From Symsagittifera roscoffensis (taxonomy: Eukaryota > Xenacoelomorpha > Acoela > Convolutidae), in contig NC_087064.1 in assembly GCF_963678635.1 (NCBI RefSeq), positions 74,213,465 to 74,277,464 on the forward strand: DNA of 64,000 nt, written 5' to 3'. Within the stretch, counting starts at the first letter, position 1. Every line of letters begins with the position of its first letter. The position numbers and the translations under genes were made by a program. Under the pieces are notes generated by a model, which was given only the letters and a program-made list of their open reading frames with translations, did no database searches and was not told where the DNA came from. Positions 13,501 to 22,998 of this stretch are shown piece after piece.

Positions 13501-16500
13501 TTAGAAAAATCAAGAGTCAAACCGCGAAAAAAAAATTGAGCCTGAACGACATATAGGACTTTTCCTGAAAAAAAAAACGCATTAAAACGCATCGCGACAT
13601 ATATATAGGAGTCTTAACTACGTTCATCGACTCTTAACAAGAAAAGCTAAGAAAACTACAATATGGATAGCTGGTTGATCTGCAAGTAGCAAAGAATGTT
13701 CCGACCCCATTCATATAAAATGTTTGACTTTAAAAATCGATGAAAGAAAAAAAAACAGAACCAAAAGGTCGGAAAAGTGTGAGTAAAAACTTCTAAGCAA
13801 AAATACATCAGTTTAAAGCGCTTCGAATTTCAAGAAAATTTCATGATTGAAACTTCTATGATAAAATTAACCCAGTTTAAAAAAACTGGATCAATGGGTC
13901 AAAACTTTAATTCCGCACCGAAAATAAAAATTTATATTCGCTCTCAAAACTAGAAGTCGTTGACAATTTTGTGCTCCATTTTCGCTTTCGTAGTTAAAGA
14001 GCGTAATTAACATACATATCTTTTAGCCGATGAATTTGTATTGAACTCGAAAAATGCATAGATATAAAAATGAATTAATATGTATGATGCACGTCTGTAA
14101 TATGAGAGCATTTTAAGACTTTGCCTAAAAAACAAACAAAAATAATCAAAATCTATACAAATGAAAATCACTTTGTTCTTTTACACTTAACAATTAATTT
14201 TCAAGAAAAAAAAATAATTTTTCAAAAATCATTGCCAAGGAAGCGCTGGACGAAGCTTTGAAAACTAGTTTTCCTGAAGCAAGTGTTTCACTACCTGAAA
14301 GAATTTTTTATATTAGACCTACTCGTTGGAAACAAGACTAAGACTAAAAAATTTCCAACCAGTTTTTTTTCGACACTGATACTCGAATCATGACCGAAAA
14401 AACTTGAGTCACTAGACCCATTACCATAATTTTTGTGGCACCTGTTTTTGCATGGAAAACAAAGAAAATGAAATAGAAACTATAACACACCCATAAAAAC
14501 TTTAAAACTATGTTCAATGGTCGGAACAAAAACCAACTTCGTGAATGAAAATTAGATAAGCCAAAACAAACCAAGATTTATATTTCATACAATGAACTAT
14601 TTTGGAGTAATTCAAAAAGCGCCACAAACAAGAAAAAAATGGCAATAGGGCGCTTCGAAATGCAAGCACATACAAACGTAAACACAAAGGCTTTGAAAAA
14701 AGAACTTGCCTCCTAGGGCAGGGGGATTTAAACCCTGATCACCAGAGTGGGATGGGAGTTTAATAAAACACAAGTCACCAACATAGTCGACAAAACACAT
14801 GCTATTAAATTGCCAAATATAACAAAAAAGAGTGCACAAATACTGATATTGAGCACTTATTTGTGCGAGATAAGTTTTAAAAAAACTGAAATCGCAATAG
14901 AACACAAGAGCTTGCCGAAAAAAAACAGGACAAAACAAATTCTGTATATCAAATTTTTCATTGAGAAGCAAAGATCGTAGATTATTTAGTTATCCGAAAA
15001 AGCAAACAGAGCAATGGAAGCATACGTAAGTATAGAAAGTTTGTAAGTGTAATCCGAAAAAAATGGTCTCACCTGAAGGCAGTATCTACAATAGAGAAGT
15101 TTCCTATTGCAGCTACAGATGACAAAGCAGTGGTCGTGGTCACATTGAAAAGAAGTGGAGAATAAGATGACGTGTTAGATGACGTTTCGGCAGCCGCAGG
15201 CACTGAGCACCTAAAAAACGAAGATTAATTAGAGAGTGTGGATAAAAGAACAAAAATTATCGACATTAAGCAAGATACGGAATGAAAGCAGATGAAATTT
15301 ATGAAGAACAGTTTAGAACAGATAATTAACAGATTAATTCTTTAGATCAGAATACTCACTTTGAGTCAACTATGAAACCAAAATATTTTTGAAACATTAC
15401 AAAGAGAATTTGATGTTGCAGTAGAAACACTAAACTAATACGCTGGTAAGAAAGGCAGATTCTTTTTGATTCGATAAATTTTTTATTCTTCTTCATATAT
15501 GCGCAAACAACCCAGGTTCATTTGCAAACCTGTGCGGTATGTCGTGGAAGAGGAAAACAGGCAAGGAACCCTGATTGAGAAAGAGAGCGAAACAGACCAC
15601 ACACGAATAGACCACGTGGTAGAGGCCATACTCTCCGACCAACTCAAACAAGATTACGTCAGACATAATCACCCAGAATCACAAGAAACTTGATTGATGG
15701 GGGATTTTTGATTGTTTTAAAAAACGGCTACAAATTTATGTGCATGGGATGATGTTTTGTCATAGCAGAAAAAATGATATCGTTCTTTTAACTGTCTTCC
15801 AAGGACGTTTAGAAGTAAGAAGGAATAATATGCTAAAACTTAAGGAAACATAAATAAACTTCGGGAAAAAACTTATCTGTTGTGTACAATTAAAGATATC
15901 TCATAACTGAGGAGCGGTTAAGGTCTCCACCTCTTAGTCGAAAGGTCGATGGTTCGAGAACCACCATGATCTGCGCTAACTGATTGACGGTCAGGTAGTA
16001 ATTCTCAGACTAACAAAAACATGCATGTATTTCTTAACTAAGAGTACAACGCTTGTCTTTTCTCTCGTAAAAATTCGTAATAATTAAACTCTATTATCAG
16101 CTTGTCGAAATGAAAACATCGATGATAAATCTCCAATACGGCGCTTATCTTACTTTCTAATAATTTTTCACTGAACGAATTGTAGATCACTAAACCAGGA
16201 TAAAACGGATGCTAAGACATCAACAAAATGAATAATTCTAATCTTGAATCTTAATTATATTAACAAGTATAATACGACTTGGTAGCGTTCGATTGATACT
16301 GTTCAAAACGAATCATTAAATGTATTAGTTTTTTTTTCAGTAAATATAGTTCTGTAATGCACCATTCAATGATTAACTATACAGCTTTAATAGATTGAAT
16401 TTTCAGTTAAATGAGCAAGAAAGTATATAAGCACCTCCTCAGAACTGAAATCCTCTATGTGCGTGAACAGGTTTCATGAAAGCACCTAAAATTTTTTTAA

Positions 16501-19500
16501 AAAAGCAGCTGGACGCAAGCTTGAGCCCTGAAGGTTGCAACACTCATTAGGAAAATTTTTAAATGCTTTCTTGGTCGTAATCTCCAATCATTCGCAGAAA
16601 AAAGAATAACTAGCCAGCCCATTTAAAATTTTTTTTTTTCTATTTTCATTAACAAAAATTCAACAGTGCATTTGCTTGATTTCAATTAAGGTTGATTGCT
16701 TGAACAGGTTCACATAAATTGTGAATTTTTGAAGCAAGCTAATGAAGCAAGGAAAACTTTAACATACCAGTCAGCTAATCAAGCCATGAAACGTCAAACT
16801 TAAATCTGACCTCAGCGCCTAAATCGGCGTGCTTTAACTTTCAAACTACCAAACAAAACTTTGACACATTCCAAGTTCTTTGCATGGCTTGATTCGCTTC
16901 GCAAAAGTTGGCTTCTCGCAAGCTATTCAAGAAATTAAAAAATAAAAAGTTTTAATTTACTTTGATACATGAATGAATTAATAAAAAGTCAACTATTTAA
17001 ATGCGTCTGGCTCACTCGCATGTTCAAGCTTCGTCACCGTAATTTTTTATAAAAAAATTTTAGGCACCTATCTCGCCAAGTTTAAACACTATTCTTCTAA
17101 GTTTTGGCTATTACTGAACATGTTAAGCAGAACTGATTCAGTCGTATTAAGAAAACAACAAATCGGAGGCAAGTTTTACGGAGCAGCAAAATGAATATTT
17201 ACCCAGCTCTTTTTAAATGATGCATCTTTAATGCAAACTAAATCTAAACAACGTTAGTTGTCTATCTTCATGACCTATCTATTTTTCATTCAACTTGTCT
17301 TGATGGCGTGATGGGTCCAAAAAACAACAGCTGACGCAAGCTTAAGAAAGAGTAAACTTCGAACCATTTGCAGTTTTATAAGCTTGAATTAGTTCACAAA
17401 TCGTGACAAAAGAATTCAGCAAGCGTTTGACCAAAAAAAGATTAAAACTTTTCAATTGTTTTGACAACTCTTAAGGCTACTTTAAAAAAAGCTCTATCCC
17501 GTTTCAGCCCTTTTGCAATTCCTTGAAGTACAACTGAAGGGCCGCTGCCACTGACCATTTAAGTAGATTTCAGTAAATCAATAGACATCTTTCGTTCGTT
17601 TCAACAGTTTTTTGAACCGTAAAATTTGCTTCATTTGCTCTAACTTACTTCATAGTTCAATTAACATCACCAAAACAAAAAAAAACCAAAAGAATGTGAG
17701 ACTTTTTCTAGAGTGTGGGACTCAGCGCATTTATTAGGACCCTCTGTCTGCGCGGCGCTGCACTAAGTTCCGTTACACTGCCCCTACTTGCCGTGCGCTG
17801 CCTGCATTCAAACGTGTTAACTCCAAAAAAATTATTTAAGCATTGCGAAGGATGAGCTGTTAAAAATGGCGTCAATAGCAATTGAAAATGACTTACAGGT
17901 AAAAATAAGATGTCTGCAATACATAATAGACCTAAACAAATGCTGCTATCAACGCGAATCCCTCAAATTTTCTGGCTGTCCTTTCAACTTGTTGTTCGTA
18001 TAATTGACTGAGTGACAAGGAACAAGAGCCTTGCGTAAGTTTTGTCATATACACAGAGGAAAAGCTGCATTTTGCAAACACAAGCGAGAAAAAGGCAAAA
18101 AAATCTCCAAAAAACTAAATCTAATTAAGGAAAAACAAATGGTAAAATAAACCAAAACAAAACATTTGCTGTGCCGGAATCGCACCTCCAACGTGGAGAT
18201 AAGGAGTCTCACTTTTTCGTTACTATGCTACTGAGCCGCATGAAAATAATCTAGTGATGCAGCTTGACTAAACTAACGGCCCAGTTTGATACTTTTAATG
18301 AAGATATTGTAATGATACGAAGATAAAGCGTAATTAGTGATGTGGGTGAGACAAAAACGAAATTTTCATGGATATTTTGTAAAAATCCTTACAAAGCTCC
18401 GGATACAGAAACAAGGGCCTAGAAAAGATCACGAAAATCAAAATCAACTTGGGAGCTCATACCTGTCGCAACGCTACGAAAGCTGCTAGTTTAACAGTGG
18501 TGTTCTGTGCAAGGAGAAGTTGATTTTTCATTCTCTTTGATTTATAAGAGTCGCAAAAACCAAAAAACCGATCACGCTACTTTGTAGAGATTAAATTTAT
18601 CCACCAAAACTTACTTCAAAATAGGGATCTGACTAATCTTTTATAGTTAATAGTAGTATCTACACTCGTACACACTGTCTAGCGTACTTTGATCATGACA
18701 GATCAGAAAAGGTAAAGTAAAATTTCAAGCCAAAGTTATTAAAACTCTGAAACTTGGATGTAACCAACGTCCCAGACAATACATTCCGATTCAAAAAGGA
18801 AAAAATTGATATGTCAAACACTGATAAGGTCTCAATTTTCGACATCATCACTAACATGACTATTTTTTGACAGTTTCTCTGCCAAAAAAAGTAAACACCG
18901 CAAGAGTAAAAACAAAATCAAAGCGGGGCTTCACATCACTTGCGACACAAAGCAAGCGTAGAATTGCAAGCTAGCGAGTAGAAATTGAGATGGAAATATC
19001 AAAATCACAAACAACTTCATAGAAGAAAAAAATTTTTCAGAAACCGTCAAAAAACAGAACCACCAGTATTAAATAAACTTTCAGTCTTAACCGAGTATAA
19101 TCGAAAGCGACAAAAAGTAGACGCCCATTTATCCAGAAACAAAAAAAAAGCCATCAGCAATTGTTGTAAAAAAAACGTTGAGCAATTAAGTTTTAAACTT
19201 TGAAACCTTGCAACTATCAGAATTTTTCACAATAAAATCAATCATTTTTTGCCTTTGAAAAGACACAAAATAACGTACCTAAACCAAAACCATTAAGGCT
19301 CAAATTTTTAAGCGAAAAAACAACAAAAAGGAAAACCAAGGACAAAATACAAAATAAAGTCAGGGCTAATAATTTTTTAAAAATTGCAGAAAATCAAAAA
19401 CACTTGCATCTAACAAAAACTGACAAATCTGACGAAAATTGTTTGAAGCACAAGAAAATTACCCGACGTGGCAACTAAGCCGACGAAAAATTAGCAGGCA

Positions 19501-22500
19501 AACGAAATTTTGACAATTCTAAACGATTTCAGCTTTAAGCACACTGAGAAAAAAAAACAAGCTCAGGCCGGGACTCGAACCCAGACTACTTTTTCCGTAA
19601 AATTTTTTTCTTGAAAGATGCAAGAAATTTTGAATTTGCATATTCGTGAAGCTTAGCAAATTCGAGACATCCCACTTTGAAAAATTGTTTAAGGAAAAAC
19701 TCTGGTTCCAATTACAATGCACTTGCTCTCAAAATTGTAACAGAAGACTAAACACTTCAGGAGTAAACATTTTGAATCTTTTTGTGACAAAATTTCACTA
19801 AAAACAGTTTAAATGTCAAATGGCTGGTATCAAGGCCACAACTTTTTATATTTAAAAAATAAGGGCGTAGCAGCTTTACTCAAACTGTTCTTTCGATTGA
19901 ATTGTTAATTTCTTTCGGAAACTAAAGACACAACTGTAACTCTAGGACAAAGTTGATTACACCAGGGAGATCCCATTACATTTTCTTTCGATTGAAAACT
20001 TAATCTCAAATTTGGTAGGGTAGTTCGAGAATTTAAAAAAAAATCAAAAAACTAGTCAAAAATAACCCCTCTCAGGGATATTTTACAAGGCCAACACACG
20101 TTGAAAAAGAGCCAATGAACGCAAGAAAACGGAACAAAATGCTGAAAATGACTTACATATTTTAAGAAAAATAAATACTCGGATTTCAATTTAAAAAATT
20201 AGAAGGCCTTAAGCTCTTCATAATTCTACAACAAACAAGACTGACAATTTTTTTGATAAAATTTACTCAATTTGAGAAAACTAGATCAATAAATAAATTT
20301 TTTAGCTCGCTAGGAAATCTGAAAATTAAATTCCTTTTTTGAAACTAGAAGTCGATCACATTTTTCTATTCGATAGTGGAGTTTGGCTTCTTTTTAACAG
20401 AGGAAATGAACTGAATTCAAAAATAAAACCGCAAAAAAAACTATTTTTGAGCCTGAACAAATTCAAAGACTTCTCCTGAAAAAACAAATGAAAAAAATCA
20501 GCGCGACCAATTTAAAAATATAAGACTCAAAACTACGTTCATCAACAAAACATAATTACTAACTAAATCCCATACTTTTTATAATATCTATTTTATCAAA
20601 CAGAAAGTGAAACAAACACTATCCAGCAATAACGCAGCTACAGATGTTACTTATTCGCCTATGGTTGGAAACTTACCGAAGTGCCACCAAATTAGCACTT
20701 TCATTTGCAACTTAGGTTGGAAAAAATGCATCTTAGTATTATGCCACAACCCAATGGGTAAAAAAAGCTTGGTAGTATTACACATCGCTCCGTTGTGTAA
20801 TAATTTGGTACCAATTGGCAAGCTCGTGAGTAGCACTAAATACAAATAGACACAATTATGAATGTAATAATTAGGAATATAACAAACAAAACAGATTTGA
20901 AATAACAAAACATAAGTTCTGTTGGAATAAAACAAAGTGAAGGAATTCGCACTAACTTTGCATGTAAGATATTGGAAAGCAGGAAGCCAAATTATGTATA
21001 AATTATGCATTTCAAAAAAAATTCTGTTCATAATGACTTGGAACTTTTCTGAAATCAATTTTTGAAACCGATTTTTATTATAGTAATGTTGTTTGAAGCA
21101 AAAAGCTTTTTTCGGTTCATTTGATGAATTTATCAGTAACTTATTTCAAAGCTCAGTAACTTATCGAATTTCAAAGCTCGTGCTATCAAAAAGCCGTAAA
21201 AGTGCAAACAAAACTGGCACCAATGTTTACAACTTAGGTTGGAAAAAAAGAATAGTCGTTTTGTTACACTACGCTCCCTTAAGCTCGCAAGGGTAGAAAA
21301 AGAATAATCTTACTATTAAACTACGCTCGCAAGTGCAAACATCAAACAAATATTCTTTCACTTTAAAATAACACTAGAAATTTGAACGAAGAGATCCACT
21401 CCTCTGTACAATTGGATTGTTTCATCTGGTTTAACTTGTTATCAGCAACTTATTACACGGGGGCGATTTTTAAATTTTCGAGGCTCTTGACTACAATCTG
21501 AAAACTAGTAAACCAGATAAAAACAGCAGAAGAGATTCTGAACAAGAACAACTAAAATGACAAAATCAAAAATTCTTACATGTAGAAATGCGTCCAATTG
21601 ATAGTGCTTATAGGCATTTAAACAGATATTTTGACACAGAAGCGAAGCTGAGATTCGCACCACTTGCGATACAAAACAAAAAAGCATAAAGGTCAAAAAA
21701 AATAGATCTATCAAAATTTAAAAAGCTAGTTTTGAAACTGTAGCGCTAGCTAAATTTGTGGCTAAAAGGCTCTCAAAAAAATTCCAGATAAAAGAGTCCT
21801 ACGAACAAAATTATTTGCTGGAAAAAATATAGTACCCGATTTCAATAACTTTGCTTATCGCAAGGGTCATGATGGCAGTTAAATTCAACGGACGAATGAA
21901 AAAACGGACAAATGTAAAATTGGAACAAATAATGATTTATTTTCGAATTCTGATTGTTTGAACGTTTCACTTTTCTTTAAAAAATCAAGTTATATTAAGA
22001 ATAACCAATTTCTGTGCAAGAAACAGGAAAAGTTCTCACCACATTAAAAAATATATTAAAAAACATTTTTCTCTGCAAATTTATGTTGATTTTTTGTGTG
22101 CGGAATACGTCATGGAACAACTTTTTGCGGAACTTTTTTTGAAACATTAAACTGGCGAAAAAGCGCAGCATGGAGCGTCATAAACTTGTTTTTCTGGAAT
22201 AAAACTACACACTAAAAAAAGCTTAGTTTCTTTTAAAGTTTATTTTCTTATTATCACACCTACTCGCTCGAACCTGTCTAAAAACCAATGACACTTAATG
22301 TGCTATCTGGTGAAAAAACTCTAAGTTTTTGCCAGTAAGCCTATTTAAAACTTCAGCATACAAAAACATGCATATCTTGTACTTTCACGATCTCAATAAA
22401 AATCGGTCGATATCTCAAGTCTCAAAAACAAACTATTGTTTTTAAGTGCCTTGTTGAATATTAATCTTTAACTTTCTCCATACCAAGAGCAAAGAAGCTC

Positions 22501-22998
22501 ATATACTGCTCAGAAGTTATTTGAATTAACTCTAAAACAGTAGTTCTGATTCTTCGAAAACCATCACACACATTAAAGAGTTCGGTTCTTTTTCATTTCC
22601 AAACCTGCAAAATTTTACAGATGAAAACTTTGTTCACATTACTCGATAGTTATGAAAATTGGCATACGGACTAATAAGGCCATGGCAAACATATTAGGTC
22701 TTCATAATTAACCTTGTAAAACCACTCGTTACACCATAAAATTGATGTTCGTGTGAGGTGGGGGGAAGGAAAATGAGCCAATAATTCTACTCTCAAACTG
22801 ATTTTTTCCGCCAACTGAAAGGTATTTTGGAGAACCAGCTGAAAACTTGACTGACCTGTGAGAGATGTCGTGGAACAAAAAGGGAGTCAGCGCAGAATCC
22901 GTGCAGACTAGAGCAGTGACCAAAGCAGCGAGAGAAGCATACACAAACTGGTACACACCATAGCCCCCCGTCAGGTCAAACAGGGTCAGGTCACTCAT
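4364..22998 (-). CDS. SLC22-type organic ion transporter (complete gene, 10 exons)
   Basis: A polytopic plasma-membrane transporter of the major facilitator superfamily, organic cation/anion (SLC22) branch. The ten exons join in phase to about 608 codons (family usual 530-600). Order of landmarks: N-terminal helix 1 (residues about 10-45); a Cys-containing extracellular loop with three N-glycosylation sequons (NTS, NVT, NFS) and the family signature STVVSDFDLIC; the MFS loop motif GRLSDRVGRR (about 158-167); the YESPLWLL motif after helix 6 (about 275-282); a long charged cytoplasmic loop; IFGRRP after helix 8 (about 460-465); SELYPTPLRNTGMG (about 525-538); LPETLG after helix 12 (about 579-584). 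The order and spacing fit SLC22 from end to end. The substrate (cation, anion or carnitine-like) cannot be read from the sequence. A homologous second first exon at 15530-15666 implies alternative N-termini. Exons by codon phase: 22856-22998, 15073-15210, 11280-11437, 10793-10963, 8514-8718, 8019-8253, 7501-7691, 5701-5879, 4894-5159, 4364-4504. Confidence 0.93.
4530..4775 (-). mobile_element. tRNA-derived SINE copy (family C), body part
   Basis: Reverse complement of 46290-46500: shared GGTCTACCACA, GTGGTACCACGT and GTCTGGAATGTGGG blocks in the same order. It ends about 25 bp before the acceptor of the last SLC22 exon. Confidence 0.6.
4894..5159 (-). CDS. SLC22 exon 9 (helices 9-11)
   Basis: Acceptor TTTGTTCAG|GTGCTT, donor GCCCAG|GTAAGA. 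Encodes GALCGLGTLM..., GGKFFFGSAFGLVYIWSSEL, YPTPLRNTGMGLSSLCGRVG and a further helix. YPT.LRN.G.G is diagnostic for the family. Confidence 0.93.
5701..5879 (-). CDS. SLC22 exon 8 (helices 7-8, GRR)
   Basis: Acceptor TCTTCACAG|GTTCTC, donor CATCCG|GTAACA. Encodes FSVTSAFYVIYLNMASLHG, then GALIGIPSVLVF and the MFS motif IFGRRP. The phases match both neighbours. Confidence 0.92.
6102..6371 (+). pseudogene. 90-codon ORF with a single in-frame TAG, between direct repeats
   Basis: On the plus strand, inside SLC22 intron 7. It reads MSDGVVVEEIEYLLLKY, TAG (6153-6155, codon 18), then DRGIKAPILSLIVQKSKRNT, IRRMNRRYQRLAEYHN and FHPRPDKIRKLVADF to TAA (6369-6371), with AATAAA overlapping the stop. After the TAG the frame is long, basic and uninterrupted, unlike the surrounding DNA. 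AATTTTTTCGAGCTT (6072-6086) and AATTTTTCGAGCTT (6431-6444) flank it like a target-site duplication. Likely a mobile or retroposed insert. The protein family is not recognised; the Arg-rich helical look could suit a DNA-binding segment. Confidence 0.55.
6512..6908. mobile_element. MITE-like element with terminal inverted repeats
   Basis: The left end AAGAGTAATGAAC and right end CGTTCATTACTCTT are inverted copies. Internal blocks are shared with the other family members (TTTCGAAACTAGAAAACATT, TTGGAGAGTGC, AGCTATATAAAAGTCTTC). 397 bp, no coding capacity. Confidence 0.75.
7065..7420 (-). repeat. A-element copy (tRNA-like core)
   Basis: The left end ACACAGGCGAAGCTTCGC and ACTTGCGAGAA, and the right end GATCGCAAGTGT, form a short inverted pair. 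On the minus strand the centre (7180-7255) reads like a tRNA: A box GTGGCTGAGTGATTAGT and B box GGTTCGAATC. Confidence 0.7.
7501..7691 (-). CDS. SLC22 exon 7 (acidic/serine loop, then helix 7 lead-in)
   Basis: Acceptor AAAATAAG|GGTGAT, donor AACTG|GTGAGC, phase 0 in and 2 out. Encodes a Ser/Asp/Glu-rich low-complexity stretch (MGEDSDGGNSIDSRSDNEE...), then ALDLFRHPTVRAKSLMTMFN, which matches the SLC22 'LF+.P.LR' segment before helix 7. The acceptor has a weak pyrimidine tract. Confidence 0.87.
8019..8253 (-). CDS. SLC22 exon 6 (YESPLWLL and cytoplasmic loop)
   Basis: Acceptor ATGTTTAG|GTTCCT, donor CAACAG|GTCAGT. Encodes FLYESPLWLLSQGRMDKAEA, the family's post-helix-6 motif, then a basic stretch (KMKRKKKKNENTE) that lengthens the intracellular loop. 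Confidence 0.92.
8514..8718 (-). CDS. SLC22 exon 5 (helices 4-6)
   Basis: Acceptor GGTTTTTAG|GCTACG, donor CTGAT|GTGAGT. Encodes YGIFLSLFVLLTESFGSSHR, ELSACLLFYLASSWRQVPQV and a third helix. The TE..G..HR and SWR features are typical of SLC22 helices 4 to 6. Confidence 0.92.
9216..9798 (-). mobile_element. 5'-truncated non-LTR retrotransposon (LINE) with 13-bp target duplication
   Basis: On the minus strand the insert opens in frame (9796-9548) with RIARIRFAQLGSGYNPLTNS and YLSRIKSEVYNSCPDCNETP, then HHLFNCTRN: the C-terminal region with a CPDC...H...C motif that follows the RT/RNase H part in jockey/I/CR1-group LINEs. It ends at TAG. A 3' UTR of about 330 bp follows and ends in GCAACAATAA. 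GACATAAGAAAAA occurs at 9203-9215 and 9799-9811 as a perfect target-site duplication. The insertion splits an A-element. Confidence 0.88.
9548..9796 (-). pseudogene. LINE ORF2 C-terminal fragment
   Basis: 83 codons including TAG; carries the Cys/His knuckle-like motif CPDC..TPHHLFNC and the 'AQL.SG.NPL.NSYL' pattern typical of LINE ORF2 ends. The polymerase and endonuclease parts are missing, so it is dead. Confidence 0.85.
10793..10963 (-). CDS. SLC22 exon 4 (helices 2-3, MFS motif)
   Basis: Acceptor AATTTAG|GTCTCG, donor TTCACAG|GTAATG, phase 2 in and 1 out. Encodes LGYLVASVVIGRLSDRVGRR, the MFS cytoplasmic loop motif between helices 2 and 3, then a second helix ending LILYFLNCFTG. Confidence 0.92.
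11280..11437 (-). CDS. SLC22 exon 3 (loop Cys cluster and STVVSDFDLIC signature)
   Basis: Acceptor ATGCAG|TGACTC. Encodes SDSCDAGYSLSDCASVGG..., then the hallmark STVVSDFDLICENL and KSIAESNL. The frame hits TAG two bases past the inferred end, so the exon must stop before it. Only a GC donor (CTGG|GCTAGT) both keeps the phase for exon 4 and gives a continuous family alignment (SNLGLGYLVAS). Confidence 0.83.
11822..12131. mobile_element. MITE-like element with terminal inverted repeats
   Basis: Left AAGAGTAATAAACG, right ACGTTCATTACTCTT. Same internal blocks as the copies at 6512 and 37714, with a shorter central part. Confidence 0.72.
12616..13637. mobile_element. MITE-like element interrupted by an A-element
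   Basis: The left part 12616-12885 (AAGAGTCAACGAACGC... to GAGTTTGCCTTCC) and right part about 13490-13637 (GAAATGAACTGAACTTAG... to CGTTCATCGACTCTT) together make one full element. Between them lies an A-element with its tRNA-like core at 13005-13090. Confidence 0.68.
13770..14190. mobile_element. MITE-like element, diverged copy
   Basis: Shares the AACTGGATCAATGGGTCAAA, CTAGAAGTCGTTGAC and GTAGTTAAAGAGCGTAATT blocks. The terminal repeats are eroded (GGAAAAGTGTGAG and TTTGTTCTTTTACACTTA). Confidence 0.55.
15073..15210 (-). CDS. SLC22 exon 2 (extracellular loop)
   Basis: Acceptor CTTCGTTTTTTAG|GTGCTC, donor TTCAG|GTGAGA, 138 nt, phase 2 at both ends. Encodes RCSVPAAAETSSNTSS... with the NTS, NVT and NFS sequons expected in the large glycosylated loop between helices 1 and 2. 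Confidence 0.9.
15530..15666 (-). CDS. SLC22 exon 1B (alternative first exon)
   Basis: The ATG at 15666 opens MSDVILFELVGEYGLY..., a hydrophobic helix, then FLFHDIPH. It is clearly homologous to exon 1A, has the same phase-2 end, and uses donor CACAG|GTTTGC. It sits 319 bp upstream of exon 2. Joined to exon 2 it gives HRCSVP just as exon 1A does, so each first exon alone makes a full protein (about 606 or 608 residues). A plus-strand reading frame across this stretch is only its shadow. Confidence 0.85.
15905..15985 (+). repeat. tRNA-like sequence (probable SINE head)
   Basis: GAGCGGTTAAGGTCTCC resembles a leucine-type D arm and GATGGTTCGAGAACCACC a T arm with B box. No clean acceptor stem or CCA end, so a pseudo-tRNA or SINE head rather than a working gene. 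Confidence 0.45.
18055..18260 (-). repeat. A-element relative with tRNA-like core
   Basis: Left end ACAGAGGAAAAGCTGC and TTGCAAACACAAGCGAGAA; the core on the minus strand has GCGGCTCAGTAGCATAGTAA and GGTGCGATTCC (A- and B-box-like). Confidence 0.5.
20107..20541. mobile_element. MITE-like element copy
   Basis: Left AAGAGCCAATGAACGC, right ACTACGTTCATCAAC. The middle has GATAGTGGAGTTTGGC and GAGGAAATGAACTGAATTC without the interruption seen at 12616-13637. Confidence 0.62.
22856..22998 (-). CDS. SLC22 exon 1A (start codon, helix 1)
   Basis: Starts at an ATG (22998) and reads MSDLTLFDLTGGYGVYQF..., then a hydrophobic helix ending in FLFHDISH. The donor is CACAG|GTCAGT and leaves two bases that make an Arg codon with exon 2 (HRCSVP, the usual SLC22 junction after helix 1). 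47 codons plus 2 nt. Confidence 0.88.

Larger units (their letters stand above)
15667..22855. other. Long intron between SLC22 exons 1A and 1B
   Basis: No exon-like segments seen. Contains tRNA-like repeats (15905-15985, and about 18055-18260 on the minus strand), a subrepeat block (19970-20090) and repeat copies at 20107-21340. It would include any promoter of exon 1B, but no clear core promoter is visible. Confidence 0.6.

Noticed and set aside
15499..15693. Plus-strand 64-codon frame
   Set aside because: Shadow of SLC22 exon 1B, which on the minus strand has family similarity, correct phase and a donor.
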